Assembly (NCBI GenBank): GCA_002315435.1
Contig: DCFW01000020.1
Location: 1 to 64,000 of the forward strand
DNA from: Bacteroidales bacterium UBA1794
Lineage (GTDB): Bacteria > Bacteroidota > Bacteroidia > Bacteroidales > Bacteroidaceae
Direction of reading: 5' to 3'
DNA length: 64,000 nt
Both the position numbers and the translations under genes were made by a program. This document shows, one piece after another, positions 34,379-43,396 of this stretch; position 1 is the stretch's first letter, and every line of letters begins with the position of its first letter. The notes under the pieces were generated by a model. That model saw nothing but the letters and a program-made list of their open reading frames with translations, was not told the origin of the DNA and made no database searches.

Positions 34379-35563
34379 ATGAGTACAATAGTAAAAAAAC
34401 AAGATTCTAATTTTTACAAAACAGCATCACCGCTTATAATATCGGTCTTCATAATTTACCTCACAATAGGAATAGCTATAGGCGTAATACCGAAGTTCGT
34501 CAGTAATGATTTAAAATATAGTAGCTTTATTGTGGGCATTGTTGTCGGAATACAATTTTTTTCAACTCTTATATCACGACCATACATAGGGAAAAGATGC
34601 GATATACATGGAGTGAAAAGTAGCCACCTCCAAGGTATAATATTAATGATGATTACAGGAGTTATTTATTGTTTAAGTGCTGCACTTTACCGACAACCTC
34701 TGTTGGCTCTAATGGTTTTGTTGTTTGCAAGAATCATTCATGGCATAGCGGAAAGTATGATATTAGTAAGCGCAGTGACATGGAACATCGGGTTGGCAGG
34801 TTCTCAAAGGTCGGGAAAGGTGATGAGTTGGAATGGAATAGCCATGTACGGAGGCATGGCATTTGGAGCACCGTTAAGTATCGAGATGGCTAAAGTATAT
34901 AATATGAGCATAACCTTCATTTTAGCTATTATGGTAGTACTGCCTCTCATAAGTTTATTATCAACAATAAAACTTCCTGCTATCAAAGTAGACGAAACTA
35001 AAGTAAGAACGCCATTTTTAAAAATAGTAAGACGTATGTTAAGGCAAGGAATAGGTTTAGGATTAGCTACAATCGGATATGGATGTATAGTTTCGTTTAT
35101 TACATTGTATTTTATGGAAAAGAACTGGGGAAATGCATCATTGGCATTTGCAGTTTTCGGGATATGTTATATACTTGTACGTATATTTTTCGATTCACTT
35201 CCCGATAAATATGGAGGGTACATAATAGTATTAATCTCATTGATAATTGAAACGATCGGTCAGGCTATAATAGGATTCTCTCCAACGAGAACATTTGCGA
35301 TAATAGGTTGTGGTATAACCGGAATCGGCTTTTCACTTATTTACCCAGGACTAGGAGTATTGGTAGTTAATAGAACTGAGCCTCAAATAAGAGGAACTGC
35401 CTTAGGCCTTTATGCAGCATTTTTAGATTTTGCTTTAGGTATAACAGGCCCTTTGGGAGGATTGATAGCATGGTGGTTGAGTTATCAAGTAAATTACTTA
35501 TTATTGGGGAGTATAAGTTGTCTATTAGCAATGATAATCATTTCATACAAAAGAAATAGTTAG
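34379..35563 (+). CDS. MFS transporter, probable small-molecule exporter
   Basis: This is a 394-residue inner-membrane protein with about 12 predicted helices. It has the MFS loop-2/3 signature (RPYIGKRCDIHGVK) and a second-half counterpart (DSLPDKYGGY). It resembles AraJ/YfcJ-type sugar or drug efflux permeases. It directly follows the AraC regulator, a common regulator-exporter pairing in Bacteroides. The substrate is unknown. Confidence 0.8.
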   Translation: MSTIVKKQDSNFYKTASPLIISVFIIYLTIGIAIGVIPKFVSNDLKYSSFIVGIVVGIQFFSTLISRPYIGKRCDIHGVKSSHLQGIILMMITGVIYCLSAALYRQPLLALMVLLFARIIHGIAESMILVSAVTWNIGLAGSQRSGKVMSWNGIAMYGGMAFGAPLSIEMAKVYNMSITFILAIMVVLPLISLLSTIKLPAIKVDETKVRTPFLKIVRRMLRQGIGLGLATIGYGCIVSFITLYFMEKNWGNASLAFAVFGICYILVRIFFDSLPDKYGGYIIVLISLIIETIGQAIIGFSPTRTFAIIGCGITGIGFSLIYPGLGVLVVNRTEPQIRGTALGLYAAFLDFALGITGPLGGLIAWWLSYQVNYLLLGSISCLLAMIIISYKRNS

Positions 35564-35655
35564 CAATAATTTCACTCGACTCTTTATTCTTTCACCGAAA
35601 ATAATATCTCTTTGCAGCTAAACCAATAAAACAGGTGGAGATGGACGAAAGTGAT

Positions 35656-35871
35656 TCAGAAAAGGAGGTAAAGCGACTGTTGCAAATACTTCATCTTCTG
35701 CGCTACTTCCAAGTTCGCAATCATCCTCATATCAATCTGATCATCCACAGAGTACAAATGCTCAGCGATATGCTTATAAAACAATTGCATTCGATCACTA
35801 GTTGTGAATGAATGCAATTGATTGAGATAACAACTTGTGTCAATGTCTTCTTTATATTTATTTGTATGCAA
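35656..35871 (-). pseudogene. Fragment of a methyltransferase 3' end
   Basis: The frame encodes MQLFYKHIAEHLYSVDDQIDMRMIANLEVAQKM, closely related to the C-terminus of the intact methyltransferase at 36615 (MQVFYEHIADYLHSVGDQITIKMIANLEVAQKL). The rest of the enzyme is missing, so this is a remnant. Confidence 0.75.
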
Positions 35872-36004
35872 TTCCTACGACCTGCACTCCACCTCCCATT
35901 GCTGCAGCTTGTTGATTAGGCTGTGAAGTAATTAAAATAACACCGGCATTAAGTTTTGCGGCTCTCCTCTTCAATTTATTAAGGGCTCCCTATAACCGAT
36001 ACTA
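35866..36004 (-). pseudogene. 3' fragment of the secreted-protein gene
   Basis: These bases are almost identical to 32040-32185, the last ~48 codons of the secreted-protein gene, with one lost T near 35991. The copy ends abruptly within the gene. Confidence 0.8.
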
Positions 36005-36041
36005 TTCGAACTTAAAATGCAAGCTCTAATGTATTCATTAT

Positions 36042-36353
36042 TTATGTAGTCAGGCGAAAACCTTGTATATCCATTACTTTGACCATTTTGGGCAATAGAC
36101 CATATTGCCTCATTACTTCATCCATCTTGCATTCTTGTATGTCTGAAGACAAAACAAGAGCTTCCTCAGGCTTAATTTTTGAAGATTTGCTTCTTCTTTG
36201 AAAATATACCTGAATTGGTATGGGGATAATATAGTCAACTTTTAATAATACAACATCCTCAGCTTTGATATGCACAAATTCATTATCTACTTTAAATAGA
36301 TTTAGTCTTACTGACTCTTGCCAATTAGACAATTCCAACAGTATAACGTTCAT
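36042..36353 (-). CDS. Small protein of unknown function
   Basis: This is a 103-residue protein when started at the ATG at 36353 (MNVILLELSNWQES); a further upstream ATG adds nine doubtful residues. It has a mixed hydrophobic/charged sequence (VHIKAEDVVLLKVDYIIPIPIQVYF) and no signal peptide or known motif. A deleted copy exists at 33066-33155, so the gene has been copied locally. Confidence 0.5.
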   Translation of the reverse strand: MNVILLELSNWQESVRLNLFKVDNEFVHIKAEDVVLLKVDYIIPIPIQVYFQRRSKSSKIKPEEALVLSSDIQECKMDEVMRQYGLLPKMVKVMDIQGFRLTT

Positions 36354-36614
36354 AATTATTGAATTTAGAAATTTATCCACGAAAGTTATTTGATATTTTG
36401 ATAAGTATCAACTATTTATCGTTATATATTGTTTCTTGAAATGTTATATATTATTGAGAATAAGCCGTATTACGCGTTATTTCATAAACAAAATGCCCAC
36501 TTGAAATGATTGGCAAATGTTGAAAACGCTTATAGGAAGGGATTTCAAGGAATACAAATTACTGTGTTAATTTTAACGCAGCTATTTCGTGTCAGATAGT
36601 ACAACGATACTGAT

Positions 36615-37379
36615 TTAATCTATCATTGATAGCTTTTGTGCTACTTCTAAGTTCGCAATCATCTTTATGGTAATCTGATCACCCACAGAGTGCAAATAAT
36701 CAGCAATATGCTCATAAAACACTTGCATCCGGTCATTGCCGTAGTCAGTGCTGGTACTGAATGAATGCAATAGATTCAGATAACGATTTGTATCATACAC
36801 GACAGGGTGAGTCAGCTCATGATGTCCTAATAGTTTGAAATAGCCGCTCTCGGCTACTTCATCCCGCCGCGTGTCAATTTTGTTTCTTATGGCTAACTTC
36901 AGATTATAATCCCCGTTAGGATGGTAGAGTTTATGGATTTCTTGAATAGTAGGATCCTCCATCATATAATTGTTCCAATACAGAATCAAGAATCCATTCG
37001 TGTTGAGACGCTCATGCGCCTTTTTGTATTTCACTGACTTATCCAACCAATGGAAGGCAGTGGCTGAAAGGATGCCATTGTAGCGCTCTGTGGTATTGTA
37101 GTCTTCGAATGAACAATTATGAAGCTCTATCTTTTTATCGTCTTTAAAACGATTGCAGGAGAATTTATATAAGTTAGGTGCCGGTTCAAGAATAGACAGT
37201 CGGGCATTCCAGAAATCAGCAATTTCTTTACTTGCAAGACCTGTCCCCCCTCCTATTTCCAATAATGAAGATTCGGCTGTGAATGAAGCATACGTTTGAA
37301 TGAGATTGTATAGTTCAATGGGATACCCTTCCCTGCCGTTGGAATATTCATCGACGACTTGATTAAATGGATTGTTCAT
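36615..37379 (-). CDS. Class I SAM-dependent methyltransferase
   Basis: This is a 254-residue protein with motif I SSLLEIGGGTGLASKEIADFW, motif II-like RLSILEPAP, the acidic post-loop and ATAFHWLD, as in Methyltransf_11/UbiE-type small-molecule methyltransferases. The substrate is unknown. The gene's two ends are the source of several scattered fragments at 31.9, 32.8 and 35.7 kb. It is preceded by a 230-bp AT-rich gap. Confidence 0.8.
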   Translation of the reverse strand: MNNPFNQVVDEYSNGREGYPIELYNLIQTYASFTAESSLLEIGGGTGLASKEIADFWNARLSILEPAPNLYKFSCNRFKDDKKIELHNCSFEDYNTTERYNGILSATAFHWLDKSVKYKKAHERLNTNGFLILYWNNYMMEDPTIQEIHKLYHPNGDYNLKLAIRNKIDTRRDEVAESGYFKLLGHHELTHPVVYDTNRYLNLLHSFSTSTDYGNDRMQVFYEHIADYLHSVGDQITIKMIANLEVAQKLSMID

Positions 37380-37426
37380 CTGTGTGACTATGTATTAGTG
37401 GATGCGTCAACGCTCTAATTATCTAC

Positions 37427-37463
37427 AAAAAAAAGGAGCAATCAATTAAGTTGCCCCTTTTAT
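37427..37463 (-). terminator. Predicted terminator of the bamD-rpoZ-DUF4293 operon
   Basis: On the minus strand, AAAAGGGGCAA and TTGCTCCTTTT form a stem around an 8-9 nt loop (one bulge), followed by a T run. Confidence 0.65.
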
Positions 37464-37477
37464 TATGTCTTATTCTT

Positions 37478-37906
37478 TTATCTTAATCGATCAGCTGCTT
37501 TCACCTTATCATCATCTCTCTTGATGCCATGGAACGCCATGAACATTAAAATTAATGATATGGCAGGCAATACCGTGCCTATTGATATGATGAATCTCAA
37601 ATGTCCTCCAACTGTTTTTGCGAGCAAACCATATACGATGTATGTCAGATAATAGAGCGTTATAACCACAATATTAATCGCGCAAAGGCGAAGTTGCAAC
37701 GTTCTGTTTTTGAACATAAATATATTCACTAAACTAATGATGGCCGCTGCCCCTGCAACCAGGAGTAATCCGTACGGATGAAAGGGAACATCATGATCAA
37801 GCAAATTGATTTGCACGTCTCCGTAAGCTGCTACGGGAAAAAACATGGTGACTACTAATAAAGCTGCTGCGATAAAAAGATAAACGGATTGTATACGTTG
37901 AATCAT
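37478..37906 (-). CDS. DUF4293 membrane protein
   Basis: This is a 142-residue inner-membrane protein with four hydrophobic helices, starting MIQRIQSVYLFIAAALLVV as is typical of the Bacteroidetes DUF4293 family. Its stop codon precedes the predicted terminator. It follows rpoZ by 5 bp, a conserved order in Bacteroidales. The function is unknown. Confidence 0.85.
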   Translation of the reverse strand: MIQRIQSVYLFIAAALLVVTMFFPVAAYGDVQINLLDHDVPFHPYGLLLVAGAAAIISLVNIFMFKNRTLQLRLCAINIVVITLYYLTYIVYGLLAKTVGGHLRFIISIGTVLPAISLILMFMAFHGIKRDDDKVKAADRLR

Positions 37907-37911
37907 AACTT

Positions 37912-38247
37912 CTACTGCAATTTATCTTTTTCTTTAGAAGGATTACGAAAATAGACTTTTCCTTCTGTATATTCCTGAATGGAGATCAAAGTAGCTTTAG
38001 GCAATTTCTCGTAATAACGTGAAATTTCGATTTGCTCTCTGTTATCAAAAACTTCTTCCAAGTTGTCGCCTTGAGTGGCAAATTCGGAAAGTTTTTTAGA
38101 CAAATCACTCTTCACTTCTTGTGAGATCTGATTTGCACGTTTACCGAGAATAGCTACAGTTTCATAGATATTGCCCGTCTCATCACACAGTTTCATTAGA
38201 TCCCTAACGACTGTGGTACTTGGGGCGTTACTTTTTTTGTAATCCAT
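37912..38247 (-). CDS. rpoZ: RNA polymerase omega subunit (Bacteroidetes type)
   Basis: This 111-residue protein of the Rpb6/omega family has the conserved N-IYETVAILGKRANQI segment that folds against beta-prime, and a Bacteroidetes-type charged C-terminal tail. It assists assembly and stability of RNA polymerase. It sits between bamD (30 bp upstream) and the DUF4293 gene, a typical Bacteroidales operon. Confidence 0.85.
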   Translation of the reverse strand: MDYKKSNAPSTTVVRDLMKLCDETGNIYETVAILGKRANQISQEVKSDLSKKLSEFATQGDNLEEVFDNREQIEISRYYEKLPKATLISIQEYTEGKVYFRNPSKEKDKLQ

Positions 38248-38277
38248 AATTTTAATTATCTATTAAATACTTTATGT

Positions 38278-39090
38278 TTATTCTTTTGTTGTTTTTATCG
38301 TTTGAGAGGCTTCTGCAAAGATCTTGTCAACCTCTTTCGTATATTTACTTTCAGGGAATTCATTCTTGAATGCATAGCACTCGTCAATGGCATCTCTATA
38401 ACGATCTGTTTTCTTGTCTATGATACTCTGTATCGCCACTTCATATTTTGAACGAACAATCAGTATTGAAAGTTCTTCTCTCAGTTTTGTATAGGGATAG
38501 TCCTTCAACGCATCTTGAGCGACGATAATACATGACGAATAGTTATTACCCATATAAGTACCTAAATTGTAGTACAATTTGGCAGAATAGAATTCTTTTG
38601 TAACCAACTTGTCTTGCAATGAATAGATGATTTGTTGGGCTTCATTCTTGAATTTGCTTTGAGGGTAGATATCTACAAATGCCTGTAACTCCTGTATAGC
38701 CTTAGCGGTGTTTGTCTGATCCAAACGTGGTTCGGGTGTATCCAATGCCAGAGCCTTACCGCTCATAAAGCGTGACAGTTCTGAATAAGTCCCTTTTTGA
38801 TAAGAAGTGTAATACGTGGTGAAATAGTGGGATGCAGTTACGTAATCCTCCTGATTGTAAGAACTCATTGCGAGCATATACAAGGATTCTTCCGCTTTGT
38901 CGGTTCCCTTCAGCTGCATGATGATGTCACCAAGCAATGTGGCTGCCTTACTATACTTGCCGGCCGTGTAATAACACTTTGCAGCTTCGTATTTATAGTC
39001 GTAATCTGTACTTTTCAGCAACTTATTGTATTCTCCGCATGAAGACAGCAGTAAAGTCGCTAACACTACAAGGATGATATTTCTTTTCAT
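38278..39090 (-). CDS. bamD: Outer-membrane assembly lipoprotein BamD
   Basis: From the ATG at 39090 the protein is 270 residues: a lipoprotein signal (MKRNIILVVLATLLLSSC, lipobox Cys18) and a TPR-rich body (AAKCYYTAGKYSKAATLLGDII, YVTASHYFTTYYTSYQKGTYSE, YPQSKFKNEAQQII). That is the BamD/YfiO layout. It belongs to the BAM complex that inserts beta-barrel proteins. The longer frame to 39138 lacks a sensible leader. The downstream rpoZ and DUF4293 genes are probably cotranscribed. Confidence 0.9.
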   Translation of the reverse strand: MKRNIILVVLATLLLSSCGEYNKLLKSTDYDYKYEAAKCYYTAGKYSKAATLLGDIIMQLKGTDKAEESLYMLAMSSYNQEDYVTASHYFTTYYTSYQKGTYSELSRFMSGKALALDTPEPRLDQTNTAKAIQELQAFVDIYPQSKFKNEAQQIIYSLQDKLVTKEFYSAKLYYNLGTYMGNNYSSCIIVAQDALKDYPYTKLREELSILIVRSKYEVAIQSIIDKKTDRYRDAIDECYAFKNEFPESKYTKEVDKIFAEASQTIKTTKE

Positions 39091-39203
39091 ATATTCAAAA
39101 TATGGGTACAAATGTACAATTATCATCTGATATTGCAAAACATTAAGGATAAAAGCCCCTATGTGGTCAGACGAATTAATATTTTTTATCTATAACCGCA
39201 TGG

Positions 39204-41225
39204 TTATATTTGGAATTTCTTCTTAAATATTTTTTCCAGTTTGAGCATCTCGTCTCGATATTGGGCTGCTTCCATGAAATCGAGTTTCTTGGCGGCATGT
39301 CCCATCAACTTCTTTGTGCGTTCGATACTCTTTCTCATTTGCTCCTTGGTCATGTATTCTACAATAGGATCTGCTGCCATGGTAACGTTTTCATCTTCAA
39401 CATAAGCTCTTGGAGCACCGGGCTTCTTTTCTTCGTTGAGCAGCGATGATCCCATGGCTTTGACAATTTGCGTGGGAGTAATGTGGTGTACCTCGTTGTA
39501 TTTCAATTGCTTTTCACGACGATAGTTGGTCTCGTCTATGGTCTTTTTCATGCTGTCGGTTATCTTGTCGGCATACATAATGACTTTACCGTGAAGATTA
39601 CGTGCTGCACGTCCCGCTGTTTGTGTGAGGGATCTGTGCGAACGCAAAAAGCCTTCTTTGTCTGCATCCAAGATGGCAACCAACGATACTTCAGGCAAAT
39701 CGAGTCCTTCACGCAACAAGTTCACGCCGATCAGCACATCATAGATACCGGCGCGCAGATCTTCCATGATCTTCACACGATCCATCGTTTCTACATCGCT
39801 ATGGATATAGTTGCACTTTATGCCTTTGCCCAGCATGTATTCTGCAAGTTCTTCGGCCATACGTTTGGTCAGTGTGGTCACCAATACGCGTTCGTTTATC
39901 TTGATGCGAGTATATATTTCATCCAACAAATCATCGATCTGATGATGGCTGGTACGTACTTCTATTTGAGGATCCAGCAATCCGGTAGGACGAATCAACT
40001 GCTCCACGATAACTCCCTTGCTTTGCATCAACTCGTAATCGGCAGGGGTGGCACTCACATAGATAACTTCCTTGGTGAGTTCTTCAAATTCATTAAACTG
40101 AAGCGGACGGTTGTCCAAAGCTGCCGGCAAGCGGAAACCATATTCAACCAAATTGGTCTTACGAGCCTTATCTCCTCCGTACATGGCACGAACTTGCGGG
40201 ATACTTACATGACTTTCATCTATGACGGTAAGGTAATCATCCGGAAAGAAATCGAGCAGGCAGTATGGTCTTGCTCCCGGAGAACGACCGTCAAAGTATC
40301 TGGAGTAGTTCTCTATTCCTGAACAATGACCGAGTTCTTTGATCATTTCCATATCATACTCCACTCGTTCCTTGATGCGTTGTGCCTCAATCATTCTGCC
40401 CTGTGTCTCAAACTCAGCGACCCGTTTCACCAAATCGTCTTGTATGGATCTTACGGCATTTTGCTGACTATCCTGAGTGGTCATAAACAAGTTGGCCGGA
40501 TAGATTTTATATTCATCAAAGGCATTGATGCGTACGCCTGTGAGCGGATCGGTTTCCTCGATGCTATCTATCTCATCATCCCATAATGTGATGCGAAGTA
40601 CGGCATCAGCATAGGCCAAAGCGACATCCAAGGTATCGCCTTTCACACGGAAACAGCCTCTATCAAGGCTCAGGTCATTACGAACATACAGACTGCTCAC
40701 CAATTTGCGCAGAAGTACATTCCGGTCTACTTTCATTCCTATTTTTACGTCAATGACATTGTTGTAGAAATCGGCGGGATTGCCCATACCATAGATACAG
40801 GATACCGATGAAACAACGACTACATCCTTTCTACCCGACAACAAGGCTGAGGTGGCTGCTAATCGAAGTTTATCAATTTCTTCATTGATGGCTAAATCTT
40901 TTTCTATATAAGTGTCCGAGGAAGGCAGATAAGCTTCCGGTTGATAGTAATCATAGTATGATACATAATACTCCACGGCATTCTTAGGGAAAAAACGCTT
41001 AAACTCACCATATAATTGAGCTGCGAGTGTTTTATTATGGCTAAGAATCAATGTGGGTTTATTGATATTCCTAATCACGTTCGCCACCGTAAAAGTTTTA
41101 CCTGAACCGGTCACACCCAATAATGTCTGTGCCTTTTCACCGTCAAGCAGACCTTGAGTCAATTGCGCAATAGCTTCCGGTTGATCCCCGGTCGGCTGAT
41201 AATCTGATGTTAGTTCAAAATCCAT
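39204..41225 (-). CDS. uvrB: Excinuclease ABC subunit B
   Basis: This 673-residue protein, near the usual UvrB length, has Walker A LLGVTGSGKT, the damage-probing beta hairpin (YVSYYDYYQPEAYLPSSDTYIEKD), the DExD region (VIDESHVSIPQ), helicase motifs V/VI (GVNLLREGLDLPEVSL, QTAGRAARN) and a C-terminal UVR motif (AAQYRDEMLKLEKIF) that binds UvrA/UvrC. It performs nucleotide-excision repair. It starts 4 bp after the YigZ gene, so the two form an operon. Confidence 0.97.
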   Translation of the reverse strand: MDFELTSDYQPTGDQPEAIAQLTQGLLDGEKAQTLLGVTGSGKTFTVANVIRNINKPTLILSHNKTLAAQLYGEFKRFFPKNAVEYYVSYYDYYQPEAYLPSSDTYIEKDLAINEEIDKLRLAATSALLSGRKDVVVVSSVSCIYGMGNPADFYNNVIDVKIGMKVDRNVLLRKLVSSLYVRNDLSLDRGCFRVKGDTLDVALAYADAVLRITLWDDEIDSIEETDPLTGVRINAFDEYKIYPANLFMTTQDSQQNAVRSIQDDLVKRVAEFETQGRMIEAQRIKERVEYDMEMIKELGHCSGIENYSRYFDGRSPGARPYCLLDFFPDDYLTVIDESHVSIPQVRAMYGGDKARKTNLVEYGFRLPAALDNRPLQFNEFEELTKEVIYVSATPADYELMQSKGVIVEQLIRPTGLLDPQIEVRTSHHQIDDLLDEIYTRIKINERVLVTTLTKRMAEELAEYMLGKGIKCNYIHSDVETMDRVKIMEDLRAGIYDVLIGVNLLREGLDLPEVSLVAILDADKEGFLRSHRSLTQTAGRAARNLHGKVIMYADKITDSMKKTIDETNYRREKQLKYNEVHHITPTQIVKAMGSSLLNEEKKPGAPRAYVEDENVTMAADPIVEYMTKEQMRKSIERTKKLMGHAAKKLDFMEAAQYRDEMLKLEKIFKKKFQI

Positions 41226-41229
41226 TTTA

Positions 41230-41835
41230 TTATTCTTTCATATGTGCTGTTTCGACTTTCAGCAGTTTTTCTTTCAATACTTGCACTTTTAACTTACGTA
41301 TCCTCAATGTAATTTCACAATCATTATCATATTTCTGTTCCAATATCTCGGGACCATCGTCTTTCACGATACGCATGATCTCACTCAAAAAAGGATACTC
41401 AAAAACGATTGTAAATGATTCATCTATAGTCTTTGTTATTATCTCAGCTTCGTTCAATACATCCTTTGCGGCTTCTCTGTAAGCTGAAATCAGTCCGCCT
41501 GTTCCTAATTTTATACCACCGAAATATCTTATTACCACAATAAGTATATTGGTCACGTCGAATGATTTCATTTGTCCTAAAATAGGCTTTCCGGCTGTTC
41601 CTGACGGCTCTCCGTTATCATTCGCTCTAAAGTCCTCCCCTACATATCCCAACCTGTAGGCATAACAAACATGTCTGGCATCGTAATATTTCTTTTGATA
41701 TAGGATCAGCTGTTCTTTCACTTCATCCTGTGTCAGCACAGGAATGGCAAACGAAATGAACTTGCTTTTCTTTTCGGTGAAAGTGCTGTCGGCAATAGCC
41801 TTAATTGTTTGATAAGTGTCTTTTTCCTCAATCAT
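41230..41835 (-). CDS. YigZ/IMPACT-family protein
   Basis: This 201-residue protein has the UPF0029/IMPACT N-terminal domain (KKSKFISFAIPV, HVCYAYRLG, DNGEPSGTAGKPIL, VVIRYFGGIKLGTGGLISAYREAA) and a DUF1949-like C-terminal domain. The family is linked to translation/ribosome-related stress but has no settled role. It directly precedes uvrB. Confidence 0.9.
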   Translation of the reverse strand: MIEEKDTYQTIKAIADSTFTEKKSKFISFAIPVLTQDEVKEQLILYQKKYYDARHVCYAYRLGYVGEDFRANDNGEPSGTAGKPILGQMKSFDVTNILIVVIRYFGGIKLGTGGLISAYREAAKDVLNEAEIITKTIDESFTIVFEYPFLSEIMRIVKDDGPEILEQKYDNDCEITLRIRKLKVQVLKEKLLKVETAHMKE

Positions 41836-41853
41836 ATATCAATTTAGCAATAA

Positions 41854-41900
41854 AAAGACACGCATCGTGATCACCGAAGTTATCAAAATGTCGTGTCTTT
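41854..41900 (-). terminator. Weak predicted terminator after the DUF1015 gene
   Basis: AAAGACACG and CGTGTCTTT (41892-41900) form a 9-bp stem with a long (~30-nt) loop, between the DUF1015 stop and the YigZ start. The long loop makes it uncertain. Confidence 0.4.
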
Positions 41901-41926
41901 CAAAAAATATCAGATGTCTCGAATCT

Positions 41927-43177
41927 TTAATCTTCCAACTTATGAATAATCAATCCTGAGCGCAACTTCGGTTCGAACCAGGTAGTCTTCGGAGGCATAA
42001 TTTTACCGTTGTCGGCAATGTTCATTATCTGTTCCATTGCCACCGGATAAAGTGCCAAAGCTACTTTCATCTCGCCTGAGTCAACACGTTTCTTCAATTC
42101 ACCTAATCCTCTGATTCCACCGACAAAGTCAATTCGTTTATCAGTACGCAAATCTTTGATGCCCAATACCTCATCCAAAATGTATGTTGAAGAGATAGAT
42201 ACATCAAGAACTTTGATCGGATCATTGTCATCATAAGTTCCCTCTTTGGCTGTAAGACGATACCAAACGCCTTCCAAATAAATAGAGAATTCATGCAAAC
42301 GCACAGGTTTATAGATCTCGGCTCCCATCTTCTCCACTGCAAATGAGCGTGAAACTGCTTCAAGAAACTGATCGGCAGTAAGACCGTTCAAGTCTTTCAC
42401 TACACGGTTGTAATCAATGACAGTAAGCTGGTTTGCAGGAAAACAAACAGCCATAAAATAATTATATTCTTCTTTTCCCGTAGGATGTGAATTGTTCTTT
42501 GCTTTTTCAGCACCGACCAATGCAGCCGCAGCCGAACGATGATGTCCGTCAGCAATATATAATGAAGGCATAGCTTCAAATTGCTTGGTAATGGTAGCAA
42601 TATCGCTGTCATTTTTAATGATCCAAAGCTGATGGCGGAATCCGTCAATCGGAGCCACAAAGTCATACTCCGGTTCTCCACCGGTATACTTTGCTACAAT
42701 ATCGTCAATCACCTTATCATCAGGGTAAGCAAAAAATACCGGTTCAATGTTTGCATCGCTTACACGCACATGTTTCATACGGTCTTCTTCCTTATCCTTG
42801 CGGGTCAGTTCGTGTTTTTTTATTATACCGTTCAAATAATCGGGCACATATGCACCCACGACCAAACCGTATTGTATCTTGCCGTTCATTGTTTGAGCAT
42901 ATACATAATAATACTCTTTCGAATCCTGAACCAACCATCCTTCGTCCTGAAACTTCTTGAATTGCTGAGCAGCCACCTCATAGACACGAGGATCATGTTC
43001 ATCTGTCCCTTCCGGGAAATTTATCTCAGGTTTGATGATATGGTACAAAGACTTTTCGTTGCCTTTTGCTTCGGCACGAGCTTCATCCGAGCTTAATACA
43101 TCATAAGGACGTGATTCCACCTCTTCAACAAATTGTTTGGGAGGACGTACACCTTTAAAAGGTTTTATGGTAGCCAT
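41927..43177 (-). CDS. DUF1015 family protein
   Basis: This 416-residue protein has the DUF1015 signature PFKGVRPPKQ...SRPYDVLSSDEAR, an IADGHHRSAAA motif and a C-terminal LDVSISSTYILDEVLGI. The family is conserved in Bacteroidales and Firmicutes and resembles HPr-kinase-like serine kinases; SerK-type free-serine kinases are related. It is encoded right after serC and serA, so a link to serine metabolism is plausible. Confidence 0.85.
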   Translation of the reverse strand: MATIKPFKGVRPPKQFVEEVESRPYDVLSSDEARAEAKGNEKSLYHIIKPEINFPEGTDEHDPRVYEVAAQQFKKFQDEGWLVQDSKEYYYVYAQTMNGKIQYGLVVGAYVPDYLNGIIKKHELTRKDKEEDRMKHVRVSDANIEPVFFAYPDDKVIDDIVAKYTGGEPEYDFVAPIDGFRHQLWIIKNDSDIATITKQFEAMPSLYIADGHHRSAAAALVGAEKAKNNSHPTGKEEYNYFMAVCFPANQLTVIDYNRVVKDLNGLTADQFLEAVSRSFAVEKMGAEIYKPVRLHEFSIYLEGVWYRLTAKEGTYDDNDPIKVLDVSISSTYILDEVLGIKDLRTDKRIDFVGGIRGLGELKKRVDSGEMKVALALYPVAMEQIMNIADNGKIMPPKTTWFEPKLRSGLIIHKLED

Positions 43178-43187
43178 AATAATTATA

Positions 43188-43385
43188 TTATAGTGATTTC
43201 TTCTTTGTGAGGAGCTTTATCAGATAGCCCACTCCACCAAAAATAAGGACAGCCGATGATCCCTTGCAAAATCCAAGGAAAAAGTCAGACAAGTCCTCTC
43301 TGAATATACAACTTAAAGCATATACGACACAACCAACTAAAACATAGATGATTGCAAGGCGTATTTGAACTACTCTATTGTACAT
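43188..43385 (-). CDS. Small two-helix membrane protein
   Basis: This 65-residue protein has two hydrophobic helices (LAIIYVLVGCVVYALSCIF, AVLIFGGVGYLIKLL) and a Lys-rich C-terminus (TKKKSL). It lies in the serC-serA-DUF1015 block with 10-11 bp spacing on both sides, so it is a real cotranscribed gene. The function is unknown. Confidence 0.65.
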   Translation of the reverse strand: MYNRVVQIRLAIIYVLVGCVVYALSCIFREDLSDFFLGFCKGSSAVLIFGGVGYLIKLLTKKKSL

Positions 43386-43396
43386 ATCTTAATTTC

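Noticed and set aside
39468..40322. 284-codon open frame on the plus strand
   Set aside because: Lies wholly antisense to uvrB, whose motifs are unambiguous.
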